A stretch of 64,000 bases of DNA from Chloroflexi bacterium OLB14 (GCA_001567105.1 LMZR01000018.1:1-64000); one strand, 5' to 3'. Positions 1 to 8,958 are shown, counted from the first letter of the stretch. The notes: a model not told the origin generated them from the letters alone. Made by a program: numbers and translations.

Positions 1-187
1 CTCCTGTTCCTGGCGTGCGATGAGGCCTTCGCGACGTGCCGAGCGCCGAGCGGATCGCGGCGAGCATCTGCTGCAGGCGTGGTGCGCTGTCGGCCTCGGC
101 TTTCAGGCGCCGCTCCGCTTCGAGCAACTGCCTGACCTGCTCGCGGGCCTCGCGCAGGCGTTCCATTTCCTCGAGACGCTCGAAGCA
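1..187 (-). other. GC-rich foreign-looking contig end with coiled-coil coding fragment
   Basis: These bases are far richer in G and C than anything adjoining them, and composition changes abruptly near 185-195. Read on the minus strand they encode a Glu/Arg/Leu/Ala-rich amphipathic helix typical of coiled-coil proteins of high-GC bacteria, with one apparent frame slip near base 40. The plus-strand reading frame runs on into the downstream AT-rich gene only by chance. A chimeric read or misjoined contig end is the simplest explanation; a real recombination junction is less likely. Confidence 0.65.
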
Positions 188-643
188 CAGCCTGCTTCTG
201 TGTTATATGCTGCAGCATGGCTTACAGGTACAAGTCTTTATAGAAGTTTTAATTACACACATGATGCTAAGCCTGGTACTGTCATTTTGTCCGACAAGGC
301 AAATGAAGAATGGCCTAAATTGGCAAATCTTTATATGCATGTTATTGAAAAAGACGGCATCAAATTACAACCAAAAGATTTGATAACTGATATTCCTGTT
401 GAATACAAAGCTAAAAAGGATATTCTTCAAATTCAAGAAATGTTTCAAGACTCATATAATCAAATTATGAAAAAATATGGATTTGGTTATTTGGAAGGCG
501 CACAAGTGGGTGTTTTTATATGTGCTATTCTTACAAGATTTCACTGTGTTTCAAATAAAGATTTAGATCCCAATCTAGCAGCAGGAATTGTTTCAATGGG
601 ATTCGTAGAGGGTGTAAAAACTTGCCCTATCCCTTTGAAATAG
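188..643 (+). CDS. Hypothetical protein, 5'-truncated by the junction
   Basis: The last ~152 codons of a gene whose start is missing because GC-rich foreign sequence replaces it. The visible part is soluble and mixed alpha/beta, beginning near ASVLYAAAWLTGTSLYRSF and ending VKTCPIPLK, with AT-rich codon use like the rest of the window. I see no catalytic motif and do not recognise the family. The plus-strand frame can be extended left to base 20, but that extension is antisense to the coiled-coil fragment and should not be believed. The gene stands 44 bases before the next one. Confidence 0.55.
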   Translation, partial: QPASVLYAAAWLTGTSLYRSFNYTHDAKPGTVILSDKANEEWPKLANLYMHVIEKDGIKLQPKDLITDIPVEYKAKKDILQIQEMFQDSYNQIMKKYGFGYLEGAQVGVFICAILTRFHCVSNKDLDPNLAAGIVSMGFVEGVKTCPIPLK

Positions 644-687
644 TAGAATAATTTCATTAAGATACAATTCATTTCTGAAAGAACAAT

Positions 688-1602
688 ATGCCCATCCGCT
701 CTTTGGATTTTTTAGACCTGCCCATTATTGCAAAATATCGCAATGATGTATTGACTCTCGATAGTGGGCGAGCTGTGACTCGTGGTCATCCATTAGGGGC
801 GATGGGATTATTAGCATATATCAACCCTGCTCGACATTTATATGCGGCAATTGCAAATGGTGATGATACAAAATTATTGGGTGGCATTATCCACACACGT
901 GGAGAAACATTTGCGAAGCTGTTATATTTAGCACCTTCATCAAAATTAGATAACTCACAATTGCCTGAATTAATTGAACACCTCAGCAAACAAGCAGGCG
1001 AGTGGAAAGCCTTGCACGTCATCGCAGAAATTGATGAAAACAATTATGTTTTTCCCGCGTTAAGAACAGCAGGATTTTCCGTCTATGCTTGGCAAAGGCT
1101 GTGGGATGTGACTCAGATTCAGAAAACAGAATCAACTATCAGTAAGGAATGGAGGCGTGTTCAATCTATAGATATTCCTGCGGTGCAGAATCTGCATTAT
1201 CAAATTGTGCCACAGTTGTTACATCCAATTGAACCTGCGCCGAATCGCGTCAATGGTTTTGTGCATGAAGATTTAAAATGTTTTGCAAATATTACTTCAG
1301 GCATGTATGGTGTCATGTTAACGCCATTGATTCACCCTGCTGAAGAAAATGCAACTGAAAAAATAATTTCGTTAATTAAAAATGTTTCAAATGGAAATCG
1401 AAAAATTTATTTGAATGTACGTTCGTATCAAACTTGGTTAGAACCTGTGTTAGAAGACTTAGGTGCTAAAGCCTCGCAACGACAAGCGGTAATGGTGAAA
1501 CATTTGGTGCGTTTAGTAAAAGATGGAAAGTTAGTAAAATCAATTCCATCACATGCAGGTGTGCAACCTTCGCAAATGAGTAGAATGGAAATAGATGAGT
1601 AA
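688..1602 (+). CDS. Hypothetical protein, possible GNAT-like fold
   Basis: A 304-residue soluble protein without a signal peptide. The N-terminal half (about residues 1-150) alternates beta and alpha segments and includes a GGIIHTRGE strand-turn and an AALRTAGFSVYAW-like stretch resembling GNAT acetyltransferases; no canonical acetyl-CoA loop is obvious, so this is inference. The second half may be another such domain. Its stop overlaps the next start by 8 bases, so the two are probably translated together. The ATG at 688 follows an AAGAA-rich leader; no strong ribosome site is visible. Confidence 0.6.
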   Translation: MPIRSLDFLDLPIIAKYRNDVLTLDSGRAVTRGHPLGAMGLLAYINPARHLYAAIANGDDTKLLGGIIHTRGETFAKLLYLAPSSKLDNSQLPELIEHLSKQAGEWKALHVIAEIDENNYVFPALRTAGFSVYAWQRLWDVTQIQKTESTISKEWRRVQSIDIPAVQNLHYQIVPQLLHPIEPAPNRVNGFVHEDLKCFANITSGMYGVMLTPLIHPAEENATEKIISLIKNVSNGNRKIYLNVRSYQTWLEPVLEDLGAKASQRQAVMVKHLVRLVKDGKLVKSIPSHAGVQPSQMSRMEIDE

Positions 1603-1909
1603 TTGGTCCACTTTTAATTCTGGAAAAACAATTGGAACTGTGAGTGATGGTGTTGTGACGTTATACGATGAAGAACATACCAGCATTGCACGCTTAACCT
1701 TAAAGCGCAATAAAGATTTTGTTTCAGTTTCATTAAACATTTATGGTTGGATGGATCACACGCGTTTTTTTAATTCTGAACATGACGCTCAGCGTGAGTA
1801 TCGTGCTATGCGCACAGAATGTGTAAAAGTGTTGGGGTTAATCCAAAGCGATGCAAGTGATATTAAAATTTGGGATGCGATTTCAGAATTTGTTAGACGA
1901 TTCCCGTAA
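1595..1909 (+). CDS. Small conserved-looking hypothetical protein
   Basis: A 104-residue protein starting inside the end of the preceding gene (8-base overlap). It has beta-rich N-terminal segments (GKTIGTVSDGVVTLYDEEH) followed by helices with Arg/Glu pairs, no membrane segment and no recognisable motif. The tight overlap implies co-translation and a shared function with the upstream GNAT-like protein. The family is not recognised. Confidence 0.6.
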   Translation: MSNWSTFNSGKTIGTVSDGVVTLYDEEHTSIARLTLKRNKDFVSVSLNIYGWMDHTRFFNSEHDAQREYRAMRTECVKVLGLIQSDASDIKIWDAISEFVRRFP

Positions 1910-1965
1910 AAATATTTTAAAAATAAAAGACACGAAGCTTTTCCTTTGTGGCTTATTGGAGAATA

Positions 1966-2634
1966 ATGTTAAAAGCTTTAATTTTTGATTTTGATGGTTT
2001 GATTCTTGATACTGAAACACCCGAAATAACTGTTTGGCAAAAAATTTACAATGAACATGGATTTGAATTGCCCGTGCATGAATGGGAAAAAACTGTGGGC
2101 GGATATGGCATTTCGACTTTTGATGCGGCGGACCATCTGACGCTTCTTTCTGCGGGGAAAGTTGATTCTGTTTCAGCTAGAGCTCGCTATCGAAAAGAAT
2201 CGGACGAAATCATTTATGCCAGTTCGATATTACCTGGCGTAATGGATTTAATTAACGAAGCAAAAGCGCAGGGATTAAAAGTTGCTATCGGTTCAAGCTC
2301 TCCACATAGTTGGGTAGATACACATGCCCAACGACTTGGCATTTATGATTTGTTTGATTTGATTATTTGCCAAGATGATGTTGGGAAAGGCAGAACGAAA
2401 CCTCACCCCGATATTTATTTGAAAGTGTTAGAAAAGTTAAACATAAAAAATAATGAAGCCATTGTATTTGAAGATTCACCTAACGGAGTTTTAGCAGCCC
2501 GTGCGGCTGGTATTTTTGTAGTGGCTGTGCCAAATGGATTAACCTCTAAATTAAATGTCAGTGGTGATTTGACGGTCTCATCTTTAACACAAGTCAATTT
2601 GCAGATGTTGCTGGAAAAAGTAAAGAATGTTTAG
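1966..2634 (+). CDS. HAD-superfamily phosphatase (beta-phosphoglucomutase-like)
   Basis: A HAD hydrolase of 222 residues. Motif I FDFDGLILD gives the nucleophile and acid/base aspartates, motif II is the IGSSSP serine region, the lysine lies in GRTKPHPDIY, and motif IV is VFEDSPNG. The helical cap between motifs I and II is the class seen in beta-phosphoglucomutase and phosphoglycolate phosphatase-like enzymes, so small phosphorylated metabolites are likely substrates. The ATG at 1966 is preferred over an upstream GTG at 1948 because TTGGAG precedes it and motif I then lies at the usual distance from the N-terminus. It ends 8 bases inside the next frame. Confidence 0.85.
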   Translation: MLKALIFDFDGLILDTETPEITVWQKIYNEHGFELPVHEWEKTVGGYGISTFDAADHLTLLSAGKVDSVSARARYRKESDEIIYASSILPGVMDLINEAKAQGLKVAIGSSSPHSWVDTHAQRLGIYDLFDLIICQDDVGKGRTKPHPDIYLKVLEKLNIKNNEAIVFEDSPNGVLAARAAGIFVVAVPNGLTSKLNVSGDLTVSSLTQVNLQMLLEKVKNV

Positions 2635-3964
2635 GAAGTTTCTGTTGAAATTCTCTCGTCATTGCGAGGAGGGCGATAGCCCGACGAAGCAATCTTATGA
2701 CTGTGTTGGAGATTGCTTCGCCGCAACAAACGCGGCTCGCAATGACGATTTTTTGTTTTCAAGATATTTTCTAACACTTTTTATTTTTGCATTTGGAATT
2801 ATTGCCTGTGCAAACCCAAATATCACCCCAACACAAGAGATAGTTAGTTTTACATCTACACCTGCTCCAACATCTTTCCCAATTAGAACGCCTGAAGTTA
2901 TTTCTATACAAGATAGCCCGTTGAAAGAATCAATTCTTGAGGCGGGAGATTATTTAATGCGCCAACAATTAACCAATGGTGAATTGGCGTATCAAGTTAA
3001 TTTTATAAATGATGATAGAGCCTACGCTTCATCCGATATTCGGTTAATGAGCGGAACAGGTTCACTTTATACAGTTTGCAGAATTTCAGGTGACTTAACT
3101 TATTGCAACTCAGCAGATTTAGCATTGACTCATTATCTTGAAAACTTAATCACTGACGAACAAAAATTCAAAGGCACTTGTTTTTATGCTAATGGTGGAT
3201 GTTCATTAGGTGGTGCAACCTCAACCATTGATGCGATTTACAAACGCTGGCAAGCCACAAGTAAATTTATGTTGGAAGATAAAAATTTATTATCCACAGC
3301 CATTGACTTGGGATATTTCATCGTCTCCATGCGCAAACCTGATGGCGGGCTTTATCATTCGTTTGACCCACATTTTGAAGGCGGGGTAGATGAAAATTAT
3401 TTTGTAGCAACATTTAATGGTGAAAGTGTAGTTGCACTTTTGCAGTTATATGAAATGACTCAAAACGATTTTTGGTTAACCCAAGCCCATGAAGTAAATG
3501 ACTTTATGTTAACGCAACCTGTCACCGAAGATCATAAACATAGTTATGCTTTGGCATTGTTTGCTCGTTTAGATACATTAAGCAACAAAGATATTGATTA
3601 TGCAAATGAGATTACTAAAGTGATTATAGAGGGTCAAGTGCGTTCGTTGAACCCAGCCAATACCAGCATTTCAACTGCTACCAAAATTGAAGCATTAGCA
3701 TTTATTGCCCAAGCATTTTATTTATCTGATGTTGAGGCGGAATTTTTGCAACGTGAAATTCAAACGTTCATTACGTTTGTAGAGGCGCGGCAAATCCCTA
3801 ACAGTGATTGCAATGTTGAAATAGCAGAATCAACTGTCAACAAGTATCGAGGCGGAATTTTCAGCAGTTGCGAAGATCCATCTATTCGCATTGATGGAGT
3901 CGCAAATTGGATTAACGGAGTCAGCGCATTTTTAGAATATGAGAGTATGATTGAGCAAAAATAA
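2627..3964 (+). CDS. Lipoprotein with alpha/alpha-toroid-like domain
   Basis: A 445-residue predicted lipoprotein. A hydrophobic segment ends in the lipobox GIIAC (Cys about residue 61), followed by a Thr/Pro-rich linker to about 95. The rest is a helical-hairpin repeat domain with GGLYHSFDPHFEGG and FNGESVVALLQLYE, the style of (alpha/alpha)6 glycosidase- or terpenoid-cyclase-like toroids; the substrate is unknown. The first 40 codons contain a palindromic repeat placed between the charged n-region (MFRKFLLKF) and the hydrophobic core. A TTG at 2753 would give a normal short signal peptide and is an alternative start. It overlaps the HAD gene by 8 bases. Confidence 0.7.
   Translation: MFRKFLLKFSRHCEEGDSPTKQSYDCVGDCFAATNAARNDDFLFSRYFLTLFIFAFGIIACANPNITPTQEIVSFTSTPAPTSFPIRTPEVISIQDSPLKESILEAGDYLMRQQLTNGELAYQVNFINDDRAYASSDIRLMSGTGSLYTVCRISGDLTYCNSADLALTHYLENLITDEQKFKGTCFYANGGCSLGGATSTIDAIYKRWQATSKFMLEDKNLLSTAIDLGYFIVSMRKPDGGLYHSFDPHFEGGVDENYFVATFNGESVVALLQLYEMTQNDFWLTQAHEVNDFMLTQPVTEDHKHSYALALFARLDTLSNKDIDYANEITKVIIEGQVRSLNPANTSISTATKIEALAFIAQAFYLSDVEAEFLQREIQTFITFVEARQIPNSDCNVEIAESTVNKYRGGIFSSCEDPSIRIDGVANWINGVSAFLEYESMIEQK
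2657..2747. repeat. CATTGCGAG palindromic repeat, copy 1 (inside coding sequence)
   Basis: Perfect 12-base inverted ends CGTCATTGCGAG and CTCGCAATGACG enclose a second inverted pair, AAGCAATCT and AGATTGCTT. Copies also lie at 11286-11377, 22843-22942 and 49647-49709. This copy lies within the N-terminal codons of the lipoprotein gene starting at 2627 and keeps its frame open. Confidence 0.85.
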
Positions 3965-4017
3965 ATGTAGGTCACGCTTGAGGCGTGACAATGTTTTTTA
4001 TAAAAGGAGAAATAAAA

Positions 4018-5034
4018 ATGAGCATTGGAAAAATAAAATGGCAGAGCATCGTCTCAAAATATTCTTATCCAGAAACATGGCGCAGTTTATGGCAAGTTTT
4101 TAATTCGGTCATCCCGTTTTATGTTTTATGGTATTTGGCATATCGCAGTTTAGAGATTCATTATCTCTTGACTCTTTTGCTGACGATTCCAACGGCTGGA
4201 TTCATGGTACGTATGTTCATCATCTTCCATGATTGTTGTCACGGTTCTTTCTTTAAGAGCAAGTTGGCAAATGACCGTTTGGGTTTGTTATTGGGTGTGG
4301 CAGTTTGGACGCCTTACTTTCATTGGAAACATTCACATGCTATGCACCACGCCACCGCTGGTGATTTAGATAGACGTGGCATTGGTGATGTTTATACGAT
4401 GACGGTAGATGAATATCTTGCTGCGCCATGGTATAAAAAATTTGGTTATCGCGTTATGCGTAACCCATTGATTCTTTTTACAATCGGCGCGTTGATTGTG
4501 TTTGTTTTTACGCATCGCTTTTGGGAAAAAGATGTAGCAGGCAAACGCGAAAAAAATAGTGTGATATGGACCAACATTGCTATTGCCGCATTTATGGGTT
4601 GGGTGATTTATCACATTGGCTGGCAGGCTTATCTTTTAGTTGAAGTTCCGATTTTGTTATTGGCTTGTGGAGCAGGCATGTGGTTATTTTATGTGCAACA
4701 TAACTTTGAACCAACCTATTGGGAACGCCACGAAAATTGGGAATTCTTCAAAGCAGGCATGGATGGCAGTTCGTTTTATAAACTTCCTAAAGTTTTACAA
4801 TGGTTTACTGGCAATATTGGTTTTCATCACATTCATCATTTGAGTCCTAAAATTCCAAATTACAAATTAGAAGAATGTCATAATGAAAATCCCATGTTTC
4901 AAATTGAACCTTTAACTTTCAGAGATAGTTTGAAGTCACTTTACTTCCGCTTATGGGATGAGAAAGAAAAAGTGTTAGTAGGTTGGAACGCTTTGAAAAA
5001 ATATAAGGTACAGGCTCAAAACGAAAAGCTGTAA
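4018..5034 (+). CDS. Membrane fatty acid desaturase
   Basis: A membrane-bound di-iron desaturase of 338 residues. The three histidine boxes are visible: HDCCH (about residue 74), HSHAMHH (about 105) and GFHHIHH (about 267). Hydrophobic segments surround them, with two near residues 25-70 and two between about 145 and 220. Family members introduce double bands of unsaturation into acyl-lipid chains using O2 and reduced ferredoxin or similar donors. The ATG at 4018 has AAAAGGAG seven to eight bases upstream and is preferred over the ATG at 3985. It ends just before an intrinsic terminator, so it is probably monocistronic. Confidence 0.9.
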   Translation: MSIGKIKWQSIVSKYSYPETWRSLWQVFNSVIPFYVLWYLAYRSLEIHYLLTLLLTIPTAGFMVRMFIIFHDCCHGSFFKSKLANDRLGLLLGVAVWTPYFHWKHSHAMHHATAGDLDRRGIGDVYTMTVDEYLAAPWYKKFGYRVMRNPLILFTIGALIVFVFTHRFWEKDVAGKREKNSVIWTNIAIAAFMGWVIYHIGWQAYLLVEVPILLLACGAGMWLFYVQHNFEPTYWERHENWEFFKAGMDGSSFYKLPKVLQWFTGNIGFHHIHHLSPKIPNYKLEECHNENPMFQIEPLTFRDSLKSLYFRLWDEKEKVLVGWNALKKYKVQAQNEKL

Positions 5035-5040
5035 ATAAAA

Positions 5041-5078
5041 AAAAGACAGTCACTATAACAAGCGACTGTCTTTTTATT
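5041..5078. terminator. Bidirectional intrinsic terminator
   Basis: The stem AAAAGACAGTC (5041-5051) pairs with GACTGTCTTTT (5064-5074), with an A-tract before and a T-tract after. It lies between the convergent desaturase and phnE genes and can serve both. Confidence 0.85.
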
Positions 5079-5093
5079 TTGTCAATTACGAAC

Positions 5094-6932
5094 CTACACG
5101 ACCTTTTCTCTCATCACAGAACTTAGATAATCCATCAACGAAACGACTACAGCAATGGCAATCATCTGCGCGCTGGCGGCGCGGTAATTCAATAAGTTAA
5201 TATTCTGTTGCAGTAGGAAGCCAATCCCGCCACCACCTACAAAACCAATAATTGTGGACATACGCACGTTAATATCCCAGCGATACATGGTATAAGAAAT
5301 GTAAGGTGGAATAATTTGTGGCACTACGGCATAAATAATGGTTTGTAATCTGTTTGCGCCAGTGGCAGTGATGGCTTCTAACGGACCAGCCATAATGCTT
5401 TCAACTTGTTCTGAATATAATTTTGCCAAGCTAACGATAGTATGTAACCCAAGAGCCATCACGCCTGCAAATGGACCAATGCCCACTGCAATCACAAACA
5501 CAATTGCCATAACCAAGGCTTCTACAGAACGAAGTGTGTTAAGAATTGTGCGGGTGATGGTGTAAATTACCAAGCCAATTGGTAGAGTATCTTTGGGCTT
5601 GGTAAAAAGAGCAAGTAACAAGCCTGCTACAGCACCGACTATAACAGGAGTCCAAAAAGTTAGTTCAGGTCTACCTAGTTGATATAGCCATTCTACAAGC
5701 CAACCTAGCAAGCCAAATATCACTGCGCCTGCTAATGCTGCTGAAACCAAATTCAAAATTCGGACAGTACTAATATTTAATTTTTCACTAGCTCGTTGTC
5801 CAATCTTTCCTAACAAGTTACTCAACACGCCACCAGCAGCTAACGCGGCAATTACAGGAATGCTCACTTTCAAAATGTCGCCAAGTTGAATAAAGAACCG
5901 CCCTAAAAATGCGAGGCTTCCTAATGTTTTAGCCATGCCACTGCCTAAATTCATAATCAAACCAGAAAGTTGATACAACCCAAAGAATCCAATTAGCACG
6001 CCAATCAATAACACTGCCAAGCGAATCAAGCGTACTTGAAGCGTTGTTGAGCTTAGATTATCTTGTGGTAATGCCCAACGAACTACATACGAAAGAATAA
6101 TAGGAATTAACACTACACTTAGTAGATTAATTACAATATTTGTTGTGTAAGGTGTTGCAAAATTTGAAACCCATTTCACTAAATAAACCCCCATTGCAAA
6201 GCCAAGCGGCCAACCCAATGTTGAAAGTGAAATACTAGCCAAAGGGCTACGCACAGGCTTCATCAAGTTACGAGCCGCCATAAAGCTTAATGGAATTGCT
6301 AAGATTGTTCCAAGTGTTGTGGCTAATAAAGCTAAGAAAACTGTTTCGATAATTTTGTTCCAAGTATCTTTTGCTGTTTGGGTGAATTTTGGAGCCCCAA
6401 CATTTTTTCGTATTGTTGCACGAATGAATTGCGCTTCATCACTAGGGCGGTTTGGTAGCTTTACCTCAACCTTGAAATACCCCTCGGCATTTGTTTGCCC
6501 AACATCATTACCAAGTTCTACTAGATTTGTTGGATCACTACCTGGTACAAAGCGTACAGGTCCTTTAGCATTTGGTGCAAAATTATAGCCTTCTACTATT
6601 ACAATTTCACCTGCTTTTGCACATACAGGGGATACAGTAATGTAGGGTTCTGTTGTCTCTGGCGTTTCAACTTGTGGTATTGAGCCATCTGCTGGGCAAG
6701 TGACATATACCATAGCATTTACAATTTGCGATTCTTGTTCGTACTCAAAAAAATCAGGTTGAGATAAAGCGCGCGTTACTCGCACAAGGCTGGTTTGTCT
6801 TTGCTCGCTACGAAGTTCTTCTAAATTCACTTTAGTTACTTCAAATCCATAAGCATATATAACGAATACTGCTAATACTGCTAGTCCAATACTTAGTGAA
6901 CGAAGTAAAGATGATTTTTTATTATCTTTCAT
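5094..6932 (-). CDS. phnE: Phosphonate-type ABC transporter permease with extra domains
   Basis: The membrane subunit of a PhnCDE-type importer. At 612 residues it is about twice the usual PhnE length. After an N-terminal membrane anchor (residues 12-30) comes an extracytoplasmic region with an IPT/TIG-like beta segment (about 85-180; IVIVEGYNFAPNAKG). The permease core appears split: ETVFLALLATTLGTILAIPL near residue 195, then about 200 extra residues with several membrane segments, then the conventional C-terminal half with the EAA coupling loop (GPLEAITATGANRLQTI) and VGGGGIGFLL near the end. It starts 1 base from the phnC stop in the same operon. Confidence 0.85.
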   Translation of the reverse strand: MKDNKKSSLLRSLSIGLAVLAVFVIYAYGFEVTKVNLEELRSEQRQTSLVRVTRALSQPDFFEYEQESQIVNAMVYVTCPADGSIPQVETPETTEPYITVSPVCAKAGEIVIVEGYNFAPNAKGPVRFVPGSDPTNLVELGNDVGQTNAEGYFKVEVKLPNRPSDEAQFIRATIRKNVGAPKFTQTAKDTWNKIIETVFLALLATTLGTILAIPLSFMAARNLMKPVRSPLASISLSTLGWPLGFAMGVYLVKWVSNFATPYTTNIVINLLSVVLIPIILSYVVRWALPQDNLSSTTLQVRLIRLAVLLIGVLIGFFGLYQLSGLIMNLGSGMAKTLGSLAFLGRFFIQLGDILKVSIPVIAALAAGGVLSNLLGKIGQRASEKLNISTVRILNLVSAALAGAVIFGLLGWLVEWLYQLGRPELTFWTPVIVGAVAGLLLALFTKPKDTLPIGLVIYTITRTILNTLRSVEALVMAIVFVIAVGIGPFAGVMALGLHTIVSLAKLYSEQVESIMAGPLEAITATGANRLQTIIYAVVPQIIPPYISYTMYRWDINVRMSTIIGFVGGGGIGFLLQQNINLLNYRAASAQMIAIAVVVSLMDYLSSVMREKVV

Positions 6933-7685
6933 TTATCCCACTCTTTCTGCATCACGCCCATAAATGTCTTTGAATTTTTGGTCATCAATTTCATTAGGCA
7001 ATCCCTCAAATACGATTTTGCCTTGATTTAATGCAACCACACGGTCGGCATATTTATGTACTAGGTCTAAAAAGTGCAAGCTGCATAAAACGGTTACACC
7101 ATCATTTTTATTTATTTCTTCCAGGTGCTTCATAATGCTGTGTGCAAGTACAGGGTCTAAACTCGCAACGGGTTCGTCAGCCAGAATCATGTTAGGGTCT
7201 TGCATGAGAGCACGGGCAATACCTACACGTTGTTGCTGACCGCCACTTAACTCATCGGCTCGGTGGTAGGCTTTATCGGCAATGCCGACACGTTCGAGTT
7301 GTTTTAATGCTTTTTCTGTGTCTTCTTTTGGAAAACGATTGATTAAACTCCAAGCAGGGTTTACATATCCAAGCCTACCGGCGAGTACGTTTGTCAAAAC
7401 TTTGGAGCGGTGTACCAAGTTGAAGTGTTGAAAGACCATGCCGATTTTACGTCTGATGCGGCGTAATTCTTCAGGTGTAGCGGCGGTGACGTTATCTCCA
7501 TCCCAAAAAATTTCCCCGGCGGTGGGGTCTATTAAGCGATTGATGCAACGTAACAAGGTAGATTTTCCTGAGCCACTTAACCCAATAACTGCTAAGAATT
7601 GCCCTTTGGGTACTTCGAAAGAGATGTTGTCAAGTGCTTTGAATCCACCATCATAAATCTTTGTCAGGTTTTTTACTTGGAGCAT
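6933..7685 (-). CDS. phnC: Phosphonate-type ABC transporter ATP-binding protein
   Basis: The ATPase subunit of the importer, 250 residues. Visible are the Walker A motif GLSGSGKST, the Q-loop MVFQHFNLV, the signature LSGGQQQRVGIARAL, the Walker B motif MILADEPVASLD and the switch histidine SLHFLD. VHRSKVLTNVLAGRLG after the Q-loop is typical of PhnC rather than other importers. The ATG at 7685 was chosen over a TTG four codons upstream because of its position before the conserved MLQVKNLTKIY start. It lies downstream of an intrinsic terminator that follows phnD, so it should be expressed below phnD. Confidence 0.93.
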   Translation of the reverse strand: MLQVKNLTKIYDGGFKALDNISFEVPKGQFLAVIGLSGSGKSTLLRCINRLIDPTAGEIFWDGDNVTAATPEELRRIRRKIGMVFQHFNLVHRSKVLTNVLAGRLGYVNPAWSLINRFPKEDTEKALKQLERVGIADKAYHRADELSGGQQQRVGIARALMQDPNMILADEPVASLDPVLAHSIMKHLEEINKNDGVTVLCSLHFLDLVHKYADRVVALNQGKIVFEGLPNEIDDQKFKDIYGRDAERVG

Positions 7686-7750
7686 GATTTCTCGCAATCT
7701 TTACAAAAATATAGTTTTTTATTGTTGCTCTAATTATAAATGTATTTTAT

Positions 7751-7790
7751 TAAAAAAAATCGGGCAGAGAGTTTTCCCTGCCCGAATCTT
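7751..7790 (-). terminator. Intrinsic terminator between phnD and phnC
   Basis: On the transcribed minus strand CGGGCAG (7784-7778) pairs with CTGCCCG (7767-7761), followed by ATTTTTTTTA. It sits inside the operon, just after the binding-protein gene, and probably attenuates transcription into phnC-phnE so the binding protein is made in excess. Confidence 0.85.
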
Positions 7791-7802
7791 TATAAAATGA
7801 AA

Positions 7803-8912
7803 TTAGTTGTCGAGTGATTCAATCGTCATGCCTGCGGAGGCAACCATTAAACGAATGAAATCATATTCGGCGTCTTCTGCGGCTTGCAAACCAGACCAAC
7901 CGTAGAAATCTTCGCTACCGAGTGATGTGCCCCATGCTTCTGTTTCAGCAAAAGCGGCTACGGCTTCTTCAATTTTTGCGCGTAAGTCAGCTGGGAATTC
8001 AGGTCCAAAGGACATGGTGTCGTTTGGAATTTCTGGTGAAAGCATTAAAATGCGAACTTTTGAGACTACATCAGGGTATTCCTCGCGGATGTTTGCACGA
8101 GCATCTAATACGCGATAGCCTTCGCACAGCAATTTGCTTTTATCTTCGTTCAAAGCACAAGAGTTTACATCAACTGGAACTTCTGGATCCATTCCAATTT
8201 CCCATTTTGTGCCGCCTTCTGGAGCAGCGTATGGGCTATAGAATGCAGTGGCGAAATCTGCTTCACCGGTATATACAGCACGCACTGCTTGTGGATGACC
8301 GCCTGCTTCAAATTCTTCACCTGGCACTACACCTGCTTCTTCAAACATTACTTTTGGAACAAGGTATCCAGAGGTAGAGCCTGTATCAGCATATGCCCAT
8401 TTTAAGCCAGCAAGGTCTTCAATGGAGTCAATGTCGCTATCACGATTGACAACAATCATTGTCCAATAAACACCCCAACCACGGCGTACGGCTTTGAAGG
8501 AAACATCTACACCACATAAATCATTGGCGAGAACGTAACCAAAAGCAGGGATGAAAGCAATTGTGTCTGTTGGGGATGCACACATTTCTTCAATGGTGGC
8601 GGCATAAGAAGTTGGCACAACCACTTCAAAGGTTAAGCCAGTGGCTTCGTTCAAGGCGGCAGCCATTACTTCACCACCAGTGACGATGACGTTGGCATCT
8701 ACGGAAGGAACAAACAATACTTTGATTGGGTGTTCTGGTGTACCAATATTAGATGGTGCTTCTGTAGGTGCTTCTGTTGGAGCCTCGGTCATAACTTCGG
8801 TTGGTGCTTCGGTGGCAGGAGCCTCTGTTGGAGCGGGGGTGCCACAGGCGCTGAGAATCATTGCGGATGCCACAACGAGACTCAACAAAACGAACATAGA
8901 ACGTTTATTCAT
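7803..8912 (-). CDS. phnD: Phosphonate/phosphite-type ABC transporter substrate-binding lipoprotein
   Basis: A lipid-anchored periplasmic-binding-type protein, 369 residues. The signal peptide ends in the lipobox ILSAC (Cys23), followed by a (P)TEAPTEA-rich linker to about residue 52. The remainder has the PhnD/SsuA-like two-lobe fold, with DSIEDLAGLKWAYADTGSTSGYLVP near the ligand hinge and a FATAFYSPYAAPEGG segment. The family binds phosphonates, phosphite or related oxyanions; the exact ligand cannot be read from sequence and no C-P lyase or phosphite dehydrogenase genes are nearby. GAGGAG precedes the ATG. First gene of phnDCE. Confidence 0.88.
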   Translation of the reverse strand: MNKRSMFVLLSLVVASAMILSACGTPAPTEAPATEAPTEVMTEAPTEAPTEAPSNIGTPEHPIKVLFVPSVDANVIVTGGEVMAAALNEATGLTFEVVVPTSYAATIEEMCASPTDTIAFIPAFGYVLANDLCGVDVSFKAVRRGWGVYWTMIVVNRDSDIDSIEDLAGLKWAYADTGSTSGYLVPKVMFEEAGVVPGEEFEAGGHPQAVRAVYTGEADFATAFYSPYAAPEGGTKWEIGMDPEVPVDVNSCALNEDKSKLLCEGYRVLDARANIREEYPDVVSKVRILMLSPEIPNDTMSFGPEFPADLRAKIEEAVAAFAETEAWGTSLGSEDFYGWSGLQAAEDAEYDFIRLMVASAGMTIESLDN

Positions 8913-8958
8913 TTTTTCTCCTCTTTACATAATTTGAAATTCGAACAACGACAATGAA

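Noticed and set aside
20-187. Plus-strand open frame across the GC-rich end
   Set aside because: Translation is Arg/Ala/Leu-rich antisense of a coiled coil; the frame joins the next gene only across a probable chimeric junction.
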